A DNA stretch of 64,000 nt, taken from Oscheius onirici (lineage: Eukaryota > Nematoda > Chromadorea > Rhabditida > Rhabditidae). Under the pieces are notes generated by a model, which did no database searches, was not told the DNA's origin, and was given only the letters and a program-made list of their open reading frames with translations. A program made the translations under genes and the position numbers. Location: NCBI GenBank assembly GCA_932521025.1, contig OW051468.1, forward strand, positions 682,064 to 746,063. Reading direction: 5' to 3'. Below, piece by piece: positions 22,526-34,500 of this stretch (position 1 is the first letter of the stretch; each line of letters opens with the position of its first letter).

Positions 22526-25500
22526 TCAAGAGAAGTAATCATCATCATCGTCCTCTTCCCCAACAACTGCTTCCTCATCACTTTCTGGCAGTGTCCTAGT
22601 AGACTGTGGTATCCGAGGAATCGTGTACGGGGTCGGAGGAGATCTCTGAGCATTCAGCGCTTCTAAAGCCACTCGACTAGTTATGACTGGAGGCGGCAGC
22701 ATTCTCGGTCTTTCCGTCTCCGGAGGGGATTCCGGAATATATGGAATTTCGGTGTCTGATTTGCTCGAAGCAGTACTGTCACTCAGAGCTCTCCGATGAT
22801 GCATTCTGGGAGCTCTGTAGAAGTCCTGAGAAGTATTGGGAAGGGCAGAATCTTCAGACTTTCGGAATCGATGCACACATGGTAATCTGAGAGTGAATTT
22901 TTTGAATTACTCAGACTCTCTTACCGTTCTCGGAAAATCCAGATAACGACAGCCAGAGCTAAGAGTACGACCAGGATCGAGATACTAACGACGATCCAGA
23001 CAATGACAGTAGAATTGTGAGCCTTTCCGATTGGCTGAGTTGTGACAGTGGAGGAGCACTGGTAGATGGGGACGGTGGCGTAACTACTGGCCCTGATGGT
23101 ACAGTCCTTCTGGGCAGGACAGGAGTTTTTCTGGAAATTTTATATGAGTGACAGAGGGACAGGGAGTAGCTAACCAAGCTTGGAGCACATTCCGACGAGA
23201 GTGCACAAGTCGGCGCCTGATCCTGATCTGTACAGTTCATGCAAACTGTCTGATTATAGTCCGTTGTATAAGTTCCCATGTCACAGAGAGGACAGAAAGT
23301 GTAGAGACTTCCTCTTCCAGGAGCTGTAAGCGGAAGAGTCAGATTCGGACTGACGTAGGTACCAGGAGGACACCAGACCACGTCACAGTTAGCAGGCTGT
23401 TTTGATCCCGTACTAGCTGTTGTTCTTCCCGTATCGCAGGTTATGCAGCTCGTGTTTGTACCGTTCTGTGTGATTCATAAGCTTGTCAAAAAATATAAAA
23501 AAACCTTATAAGTTCCTATTGGGCATTCAGTACAGTTGACCATGTTGGCCGCAAACTCTTTACCAGGCTCACAAGTATTGGTACAGTCTTCCTTGTTTGT
23601 TCGTCCCTGAAAATCTAATTTTTCCGGCTCTCGTTAGCATTTTCCAGCTTTGTCCTAGTGAGCACAGTTGCAGCCCTGATCAAGCTCTACAACTTTCCAG
23701 AACATTGGAAAGCTTGAAAATGCTGCTATCACTGTGAAAAAGTGATTCTGAGCCAAAACTTGTAAAACTGGATAAAAGTCATTTTTCATAGTGATAACAG
23801 CATTTTCACGTTTTGTAATGTTCGGCAAAGTTGTAGAGCTTGATCAGGGCTACAACATTGTTCACTGGGAGAAAGCTGGAAAATGCAAACAAGAGCCGAA
23901 AAATATAAATTGCTCTCCCCGCCCCATCAAGTTAGGGAGCTCTGTCTCTCTGTCTCTATCTGTCTATCGGACAGTCTATCTCTCTGGCTCTCTGTCTTTT
24001 GTGCCCCTACCTCTCCAAAAGTGCTGGTATACAACGGACAGGTTAGACACTCCGTTCTTCCAGTATCCGGCTGGTAAGTTCCCGGACTACAAGGCTGACA
24101 ACCATCGATCGAATAACTATAATAGTAGCCGACAGAGCAGTTTTCTAAATAAAATTAAGACCGGACTGCCCTTCAATCTTACTGTAACACCCCTTCTCCG
24201 AAGCGACCGTACTCATTCCACCCGTAGTTTTGCCGTCGTCGCAAAGAATGCATCGATCTATTGGTGGGTGTATGCGGTAGCTGTCCGGAGGACAGTCATC
24301 ACAAAAAGTGCCATTCCACCATGTTCCTGGAGCGCAGTTTACTGAAAAAATGCTTAAAAATGACAAAAACGCAGTTACCACAAGAATATTGGTTGTCATC
24401 CGGCTTTCCGGAAGGAAACGCTGGGTCGCAGTCGAAGAAAGAGTCGGAGGTGGGATTTCCGTCGGGAAATGTGTTGTGGACACTGTTCTGGACGGCCGGT
24501 TGGAGCATTTCTCGCGTATTACTGAAAATAATTTCTCAAGTATTATGCGAATTTATTACTTTCGGTATACATATTGGCGGGAAAACTAAGTATTCAAAAC
24601 TTTTAGAATTCGGTCAAAAGAAAGTGGGACCATTCAAAATGAACCGTAAGCCGAATATTTTTTAAAGTTGATACACTTTTTCGGGAAATCCCAGGCCTTT
24701 TTTATGCGAACACCCCGACACGATCCTGCCCGAAAAATTTTTAGGATAAGGACGGGTTACTGTAACTTTATACCTAAAAGGCGGATTACTGTAGTTTTCT
24801 CCTTTAATCCTAAAATTGTTCCAGTTTATTCAAAAATACGCCGTTTTGAGGGAATCGTCAAAAAAAGACACTGCAACACCTTTGCGAACAGATCAATCAA
24901 AATTTAGGATTAGCTCAAAAACTACAGTAATCCGAACAGTATGTCAAGTAAAAGACTACAGTAACGGCTTATCCTAAATTAACCGATGTTCAAATACTAC
25001 AGTAACCGCTTATCCTAAAATTTGGACGAGAACACTTCGCGTCTGGGGCTCGGTTATTTTTTCTTGAAAAATAGACAAAAATTTCCAGCATTTTTTTCAA
25101 TTTTTTCAGTAACCTTACTTGACAACGATACGGTACTCGAAAAACTGAGTGAAATCTTTCCGAACAGATCAATCAAAATTAGGATTAGCTCAAAAAGTAC
25201 AGTAATCCGAACAGTACGCCAAGTCAAATACTACAGTACCCGCTTATCCTAAATTAACCCATGTTCAAATACTACAGTAACCGCTTATTCTTTTGAGGGC
25301 AGTTCATCCAAATTTTAGGATCAGCGCCGGAATTACAGTAATCCGAACAGTATGTCAAGTCAACTTCTACTTGTAAGTCGGATATTTTTCTTGAAAAATT
25401 GGGAGAAGTTTCCCGCATTTTTTCAATTTTGTCCATTTTCAGTAAACTCACTTGACAACGATCCGGTACTCGAAGAACTGCGTGAAATCATTGATAATGT

Positions 25501-28500
25501 TTCTCTTCTTCCCTCGACCAGTATCAGAGCACTGCGGATAAATTTCGAAGCACTTTGCATCGGAACAGACTGACGATGTCGCATTACTCAGTGTACTGTT
25601 CAATTTGTTGTAAATCTGAATATAATTTGTTTGAAAACTCTTAAAAAAACTCACATCGTCACAGGAAGTCCCATTCCCTGTTACTGTTCCATTAACAGTC
25701 TGGGTCGGATCAGTTGTGTTACCACAACTGGGAAAACTGTACGGCTTGTCCAGAAAGAAGGAAAAGATCCGATCCCATTGTCCCAGATCGTCACAGACGA
25801 AAAATTCGGGATCAGTTTGGGGGAAGGCTTCGTCCATGCAGGTCAGACGGACCACCATCTGACTGTTGGTTCCGTTTACGTTCATTCGCTCGACTCGACC
25901 ACCGGGAGGATCTACAGCCAAACAGTCGGTAGGAGCGACTACTAGGGGAAATTGACAGGTGGCAGTATTTGAAGCGGCATCCTTGGCCACGTAAATTACT
26001 TGGTAGTAGCCCCTGGAAGGTAGTTAGTCTGGTCACAGAAGTCGATCTGTGTCTATGTCGGGGCGGTATACCCCCACCCCTAAACTTGGGTTTTTGGTGG
26101 TCGGCGGTGAAAATCAAATTTTTCCGGCTCTCGTTTGCATTTTCCAGCAAAGTTGTAGCTCTGATCAAGCTCTACAACTTTGCACAACATTGTGAAGCTT
26201 GAAAATGTTGTTATCACTATGAAAAATGACTTTTGCCTTGGTTGACAAGTTTTGGCTTAGAATCACTTTTTCACAGTGAAAACAGCACTTTCACGCTTCG
26301 AAATGTTCAGCAACGTTGTAGAGCTTGATCAGGGCTATAATTTTGCTTACTGGGACAAAGCTGGTGAATGCAAATGAGACCCGGAAAATTAGATTTCCCC
26401 CGCCGACCACAAAAACCCAAAGCTTAAAGATACCGCTCCAACTTACCAAGGAAACAATTGATTTGGACGGAAATTACTGGTCACTGAAGCCACGGCAACA
26501 TTGTCCTGAACTAAACCTTCAAAACTTTAAAGTCGAAACTACCTGGAAAGTGGGAGGAGTCCAGCCAACAGATGTAAACTTTTGACTGGAAACGAGTCGA
26601 ATTGGTCGGGGACATGAGGTCACGACTGGAGGGATCTTGTCTACTGTTCCACAGGGTCTGAAAATTTGGATTGGAAAGAGAGACTACCTACCTTCCAGGC
26701 AGACAGTTCGAAATATCACAGATTCCCGGCTGAACTTGAATTACTCCGGGATTATTTCTGTCCACTGTCGTAAAATTTGTATTCCAACTTATTAGCAAAG
26801 GCGAGTTGTCAAAGTCGTAGACGGTATTGGCGCAGTCAAAGGCCATAGAGGCGATTTGAGTGTCATTCAATCGTTCAAAAAAGACCTGGACCAAACTCAT
26901 TTCTCCTTGGAACTGGTTTCCTGGAGCCAAGGAGACCATATACAGTGTAACAGTATTCTGGGGGAGGCCTTGATGCGTCGTGTTGCGGACTGGCATGCCG
27001 TCCAGATAGTAGGTCCAGGTTTGTCTAAAGAGCATTTTTTTTGGAGGAAGATGGAAGAATAACCTTGTGGTATTATAAATCGGGGCGACTATGCAGACGT
27101 GATGCCACTGTAGAGCTGGAATGTTTACAGACAGGATTCTTTGGTTGTCTATGACTACTCCGAGATTGTCAACTGTCAGGACTTGGAGATTTCTGGAAGC
27201 AAGACTCTTGTCTGGTTAGAACTACTGATTCTTATTTGATCAATACTACTCTAAAACCTCTATTAGAAGCCCTCCCTTATGTAAGATACGCAATTCCGTA
27301 TTCATGTTTTTTCAAGGTCAAGACGGCATTTTCTGACTTTGGGATATTCTGCAAAGTTGTAGCCCCTGACGTCCTCTACAACTTTGCAGAACACCAAAAA
27401 GCTGAAAAATGTCGTCTTGACCCTAAAAAACGTGAATAAGTAATTGCGTATCCTACGTAGGGGGGGGGGGCTTCTAATAGAGGTTTTACGGTAGGTCCGT
27501 CTGTCCTTCTGTCTGTCTGTCAAATTTTTGTTTCTGCATAAAATATTTTCGCAATATAGGTACGTATCTTATGCAGTTTTTACGCTGATCAAGAAAAACA
27601 CCATAATTTTTAATTTCGATGCGTTTTTTGAAATGCATTTTAAAAAGTGAAAAAAATGTCCTCATGTATGTTGCTAACAAATTAGGCGCCAAGGTCACGG
27701 GTTCGGGTCCGCACTGCGGTCAATCAATTTTATCTTTTTTTTAAATGTTTTTCTAATATAATTTTTGATGCTGAGTCCGAATTTAATACACTCGAAGTCC
27801 CCCCATGACGCCAGACAGTCCTTTAAACCAAAAAAAAGCCAAATTGTCAGAAATTCACGTGTAAATGGGGTTTCATGCTCTCAGTCTCTGTCCCTCTGAT
27901 TCAGACTCACGTGCTCGTCCGGATACCCATAAAAGGAGGAAGAGTAGTAGTACTGCTTGCTGGCTCACTAGGAGCATACTGTACCCATCCACAGAGACTG
28001 AACTCCCTAAAGGACAGTTACTACAGCAGCCCACTCTGTCCCTCTACCTGTACAGTGACGTGTTCAGTGCTGAAGACACAAATTCTTGATTAGACGGGTA
28101 TCCAGTCCAGAGGAGATCAAATGAGACGTCTCTTTCTGAATCAAGTATCTTGTTGGATAGAGTTTTACTACCCACTGGTCTGACAGTACTCTCCTTCATA
28201 ATTCTCAGTACAGACGCACTTTGCATTCAGAAAGATGTCCTCTTGGCAAGTTCCTCCATTCAGACAGAGAGTCGGGGTGCAGCGGGTCTGAAAGTTCAGG
28301 TCTTATCCAGTCTCTCTCTCTTTGTCTCTCTGTCAGTCTGTCAATTTGTCAGTCTGTGTCTGTCAGTCTGTCTGTCTGTCCATCTGTCCCTCTCCCTCTA
28401 TCCCTATGTCCCTCTGTCCCTATGTTGCAGTTGAACCAGCCGTTAAAATGACCGGAAGTTTCACTTTTTCGATTTTTATCAATCTTTTTCGATATTTTTG

Positions 28501-31500
28501 ATTTTCTTTTATTTTATTATTGTAAAATATCCTATTTGGAACGTTTTAATACCAAAAGACCGAAAAAAATCAGAAAAATAGACTCGAAAACAATTTCACA
28601 AGCCATGTTTGGTTGTTTTGGGTTTAGCCCATATAAACGGCTGGTTTTGGTCTTAAAAGATGAGGAATAAATCAATCTATCAGTTTCAACAAAAAAAAGA
28701 GAACAAAAATATGAAAAAATCGTCAAAAAACCGAAAATAATATATTCCGGTCAATTTCTACTGCAACACCTCTGTCCCTCAGCCCCTCCAGAGATTAGTT
28801 CCCTACTCCAAGAGTCTGACAGCTGGGCCCATAGACTCCAGTAGGACAAGTACAGTTCTTATTCCCATCCTCCATCACGGTACAGGTTCCGCCATTCTCA
28901 CAGACGAATCCCATCTCTGTACAATTTTTCAACTGATCACAGTTATCTCCCTCATAAGCTGAGGAACAGTTACAGTAGAAGCCTTCCGAATCGCGATAGC
29001 AAGTCCCATGAATGCAAGTATGAGTACAGTTAAGCTGAAACATGTTAGTCTGTGTTAACGGGGGACAAACTTTTGACTTGGTGCATAAGGGTCCGGTCCA
29101 AGGATCGGTACAGTTACAGTAGGGGAGGTTAGAATCATTCAGCTGGCAGCTTCCACTGTGAGAACAGTCAAGTGTACACTGATTTGGTGATATAACCAGG
29201 AGTTAAACTTAACTTACGTTAAGCGGGGTCTCGCAGTGTTTCCCAGTCCATCCTTGATCACATTGACAGAGTCCTTGGCCGTAGCAGTGACCAGAACCAC
29301 AGTCCACTCCAAGACAGAGATCCGTCTGGCAGTTCTGCAAAATTGAAATTTTGTCAGATTTTTTCTTGTTCTCTGTGTTTTTTTTTTGCCGAAATTGTGA
29401 TTCTTTCGTATTTTTAGTATGTCTTTTTCATGTTTTGAAAAAAATCTAGGGAACTATTTTGAATAACGATGTTCGACCATGTACCGAGGTTGCATTTTTT
29501 TCTCATGGTTTTTTTTTGAGCTCCAAATTTATTAAAAAAAACTACGGAGCCGCTTGAGCTAATATTTTACTGGGGTGATTCTTAGCTTGTTGTTAGTAGA
29601 AGGCTACAGTTAAAAACAAACAAAAAATTGCTTTCGGGGGACCCCAACCCTAGTCGTTCCAGCATGAAATTCCCATACCCGCTGCGCCATCCGGACATTT
29701 TCAGTTTCGACATGATCACAAAGTCAAAAATCGATTTTCAAAAAACGAAACTGTTCGTCTTTTCGAGAAAAAGATTATTGTAGTTGACATCTTTTTGATA
29801 GGATGCAACCCTGAATAGTTATGAGTTAAATAATGTTTTGATCAAAACTTTCACTGTTCTCAGACGCTAAGATGTCTAGGTCTCTTATACAGCCTATCAA
29901 TTAGGCCTAGGGTAGACCTACATTTTGAAAAATGTCACTTGATTTACTTTTTTCTGGAAGGAGTTATGAGCGACCCCCAAAATACTTTCCGCGCCCGAAA
30001 TTATTGACTCACTCTTCCATTGTACTCATTACCGCAATCGCAGGAATACTTGTGCTGTTGCGGATTGTAAATATCTGTACAATTTCCTCCATTGAAGCAA
30101 GGACTGAGCTCCTCCGTACAGAAGCTTACGGTAGCGTTACAATTGTCCATTTTGTCGCCGGCGGGCCTAAAAGCAGTTAAACAAAAAAGTATACGGCTTA
30201 CATAAAACTAGAGTCTTCACAGCCGCACACATAGTCCGGATAGAGGAGAGGGACACAATCATTACCAAAACAAGTGTTCGGTAGACAGACACTTTCGGAA
30301 GGAGTGTCACAGTAGGGTTGTTGATAGCCGCTCTCACAGCTACAGTACACTCCGACTAGACCATTTGGATCGTTTGTACAGTAACCAGAGACGCAGGAAT
30401 TGGTATAGTTACAGTAGTCTATTTTCTCATCGCAGAATTGACCAGTATAGCCGGCGTTACAGAGACAGAATGTGTCATTGTAGGTAGAAAGACACTGCGA
30501 GTTGTGGGAACAAAGATAACAGTTGTCGTGAGAGTCTAGTTCAGCACAGTTTGAGCCTTTCCATCCAGAGAGACAGGTGCATTTACCTGAAAACAGTGGT
30601 GTGGAGGGGAGAGAGACTGAGACAGGGCCTGTGTTTTTTTCTTGTTTTCCCGCTCTTTCCCCATTTATGGATTACGGTATCCCCGTCACGTACGTATTTT
30701 ATTGCCGATGCGCGGATTCATATTCTAATCAGTTGGTGCTGAGTGCTCTCTGAATTTTTGGTGATCTTGTTCTTGGTCTGTGGACCCAAACCTTTTTCCG
30801 AGAAATAATCCTCTTTTTATTTTTCGAGCCTCTTGCTCAGAAACTACATTTTTTACCGGTAGATCGTAACTTGAGGGCCGAACCGGGAGTCGAACCCGGG
30901 ACCTCTCGCAGAGTCAGAGAGTCAGAGAAAGACAGAAAGAGACAGAGAGACGTCAAAGCCGTCACTTTAAAGTATTCAAATTTCTAATTTTGGCCTGAAA
31001 ATGAGAAAATTTCAGTAAATCGTTTTCTCGGTCGACCAATCGCATGTTACACGACTTCATTTTTAAAAACGATTCACTGAACTAATATTGGTGTCAAAAC
31101 TCATTCTGGTAGAACTCGGTACGGCCGTCATAATGAGACCAAGAACAGAAAAAACTGTAGACGGGTGACTGAGAAAACGAGGGTTAGGGACTTTTCTTAG
31201 AAAAATTTCAGTACAATTCGTGTCGAGACCCATCTGCTCAAATCCTATTTTGCATTTTTCAGCGCGTTCCACGCGTTTTCTTGATTTTTAGTCATGTTCA
31301 ATCGACTCAGCGTGAAAAATTACATCAAAAACGTATAACGAAGCGTCAAAAATGTACAAAAACAGCCGAAAAATAAATTCACGAAAAATTCGTTCTAGAA
31401 TATTCTAGAACAATTTTTTCTAAGAAAAGTCCCTAACCCGAAATCGATTCACCGAAATTTCCAATTTTCAAGCCAAAAATTCAAATTTTTTGTTTCGCGG

Positions 31501-34500
31501 GCACCCTAGGGTCCCGCCACGAAGACCATTTATCTAACATTTCAAAAGCACGGCGAGCTGTGAGTAACTTACCAAACTTGCAGGTTCCTCCATTGTAACA
31601 GGTTATGTTCTCACAAGCGAGACTAACATTGCATAGCTCTCCGATGTAACCATAATAACATTCGCAAGGCAATGAATGTTCATAGACACTTCCTAAGCAG
31701 GTACCATGAACACATTGGCAGTTGGACAGGTCTTGAGTGATAAAAAGAGACTTATTAGACTCCTTGAAGCAATCGCGGACAACCGTTTGCGTATCATCAT
31801 CGGGAGTGAAGGACCAGTGAAATTTTGGTAGGGGACAGCTTGTTTGGTAACCATCTATGCATAGGGAACTGTCGTTGTATCCTCCAGTACCTGAAACAAG
31901 AAATTTGTGAATCAGTCTCTGTGTCTCTCTGTCTCTGTCTCTGAGTCTCTGAGTCTCTCTGACTCTCAGTCTCTGTCTGAGTCTCTGACTTTCTCTGTCT
32001 CTGACTCTCAGTCTCTCTGTCTCTGAGTCTCTGAATCTCTGAGTCTCTGAGTCTCTCTGTCTCTGTCTCTCTGACTCTCTGACTCTCAGTCTCTGTCTCT
32101 GAGTCTCTGACTTTCTCTGTCTCTGACTCTCAGTCTCTCTGTCTCTGAGTCTCTGAATCTCTGAGTCTCTGAGTCTCTGAGTCTCTGTCTCTCTGTCTCT
32201 GAGTCTCTGAATCTCTGAGTCTCTGAGTCTCTCTGTCTCTCTGACTCTCTGACTCTCTGTCCCTGTCTCTGAGTCTCTGTCTCTCTGTCCCTCTGTCTCT
32301 GACTCTACCTACCGTAACCAGGACTACAGTCACACGTCCCATTTTCACCGATTGCCGAATACGAACACCAGATTCCCCAATTCTTCTGTGGAACACACTG
32401 AGGAGGAAAATCGGGTCCCAGAGAGAATCCTAAACTTGCCGACTGTTACACTCCTGAAACATTCCTACCATCGGGACATTCACACTGCCCCGTCGACACA
32501 TTACAGTACCCATTCGCACAGTTGTTCAAGTCGTCGTTACAGTTTGGCATTGAGCCTGCGACTTTTGGATATCCACCAAGTTTAAAGTTTTGCCAATTGT
32601 ATGTGGTCGTTGGGGTAGAAGATCGAGTGTTTCCTCTCGTTGATGTACTGGTTGTCCTCCTCGTTGTACTAGTAGGACTTGACCAAGAAGATGACAGGGT
32701 CCAGGGAGTAGAATCCGTCTGGACATACTCAGTAGGTGAATTATAGGTTGTTCCAAAAGAAGAGGATCCAGAAGTTGAAAACGGTGAAGATAGACCCGTA
32801 GTTGAGTCTAAGGTCGAGCCAAAAGTCGTGCCAAAAGATGAGGATCCAGAAGTTGAAAACGGTGAAGATAGACCCGTAGTTGAGTCTAAGGTCGAGCCAA
32901 AAGTCGTGCCAAAAGATGAGGATCCAGAAGTTGAAAACGGTGAAGATAGACCCGTAGTTGAGTCTAAGGTCGAGCCAAAAGTCGTGCCAAAAGATAAGGA
33001 TCCGCCCGAAGTCGTACCAAAAGATGAAGATCCGCCCAAGGTCGTGCCAAAAGATGAGGACCCAAAGGTGGTTCTAGTACCAGAACAGTTCAAAAACGTA
33101 GCATCCCAGACAGGTCGACCGTCAGGGCCTAGGCTACAGGTCAATGTATCTTGGGCACAATTCTTCAAAAAGACTGTCGCGTTCAGAGCAAATGGCATGT
33201 CAGGATTTGTAGAATTGACAATGTTGTCGGGAATGATAGCGTCGAGGCCACTGCACTGGGGCACTGGAAAAGAGGTTACCGTAAGTATTTGAATACTATT
33301 CGAATACAAAAAATACGCAATTGCGTATGCAATATTTTCGCCTTGACGACGACACTTTTTACCCTTTTCATTATTTTTTACTGGTAGCCAGGATCCATAT
33401 CTGTATGGGAAAAATACTAGGAAAGTCAAAAAACTTTTTCTTCGATCCGAAACAAATGTGTACGTAATTGCGTATTTTTTTGCATTCGAATAATGGCGCA
33501 GTGCCTCTATTCATTACCGTAAAAGCTCTAATAGAAGCACCCCTGTACGCAATTACGTAAGCATTTTTTTCGGAGTGTACAATTAATTTTTTTATTTTTC
33601 CTTGGTAGCTGAGATGTCTATCTGTATGGGAAAAATAATCGGAAAGATGGGAAAAAACTACCAACCCGAAAAAAAAGCGTACGTAATTGCGTATAGGAGT
33701 GCTTCTATTAGAAGAAATACGGTGTTTACGGTACTATAAGTAAACAGAGAAACGTACTATGACAAAAAGGTCTTCGTTCCTCTGTCCCAAGTGTGAAGGC
33801 GAAAAATTTCCCGTCATGGCCACAAACAGACTTATCTGCTCCAATCAACTTCCAGGCTCCGGTTTGACATATGTTATCCACCATGTCATAAGGATAGCTG
33901 ATGCGAGGATCATTGCGCAGAGGAGAGTCGCTGGGTGTTTCGCAAGTCGCTAAAAAATAGTCCATTTTAGCTAAAAATACTTACTTTGACACTCATTTTC
34001 CGTTATCAGCTCACAATTTTTATAACTTCGACTCGATTTGATGTAGACCGTATTATTGCCGAGACTCAGTACATTCCGTTTACAGTATACCCAATACGGC
34101 TCTTCTCTAAAATTTTCATTTTTTAGTTGTTTTTTTTCGTTTCGAGACCCAATTTTAGAAGCAAACATTGAATACTCAGTCAACGTACGCAGCCAACGTT
34201 GGGCTGAATACCGTAAATATTTGAATACTGCGCCACTATCCGAATACAAAAAATACGCAATTGCGTATGCATTATTTACGGTTTGACGACGATATTTTTG
34301 AATCTGTTCATATTTTTTACTGGTAGCCATGATCAATATCTGTATGGGAAAAATACTAGGAAAATCGAAAAATATTTTCTTCGATCCGAAAAAAATGCGT
34401 ACGTAATTGCGTATTTTTTGTACTCGAATAGTGGCGCAGTGCCTCTAATTCAAACATTTACGGTATTCAATGTTTCGCCCGCGAATGGGTTCCGAAGCGA

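Larger units (their letters stand above)
22526..28287 (-). other. Large receptor: LamG/pentraxin-like, HYR, GCC2/GCC3, TM and tail
   Basis: The LamG/pentraxin-like fold is seen in WHHVCIV, WTYYLDGMPVRN and FQGEMSLVQVFFERLND. An HYR-type module (YYQVIYVAKDAASNTATCQF) leads into a sushi-like part, then three or four Cys-rich GCC2/GCC3 ephrin-receptor-like repeats (CSPGTYQPDTGRTECLTCP; CPIGTYKNGTNTSC). One membrane helix (STVIVWIVVSISILVVLLAL) is followed by about 125 cytoplasmic residues rich in Ser and Pro, ending EEDDDDDYFS. Confidence 0.85.
28807..31890 (-). other. Large receptor: EGF-like repeat block
   Basis: At least ten EGF-like modules with six Cys spacing, e.g. CVHGTCLGSVYEHSLPCEC, CLCNAGYTGQFC, CSCESGYQQPYC, CQCDQGWTGKHC and CPTGVYGPSC. 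No clear calcium-binding D-x-D/N-E signature stands out. Confidence 0.8.

Noticed and set aside
23791-24345. 184-codon plus-strand open frame
   Set aside because: It runs through a family A element and is antisense to GCC2/GCC3 exons whose frames, Cys spacing and splice sites are clear.
31916-32306. CRISPR-like or satellite array with function
   Set aside because: Simple CTCTGTCT/GAGT repeats without spacers, fully contained in an intron.
32828-33292. 154-codon plus-strand charged repeat frame
   Set aside because: It is the complement of the Ser/Thr-rich minisatellite exon; the minus strand has flanking sushi and EGF modules and splice sites.
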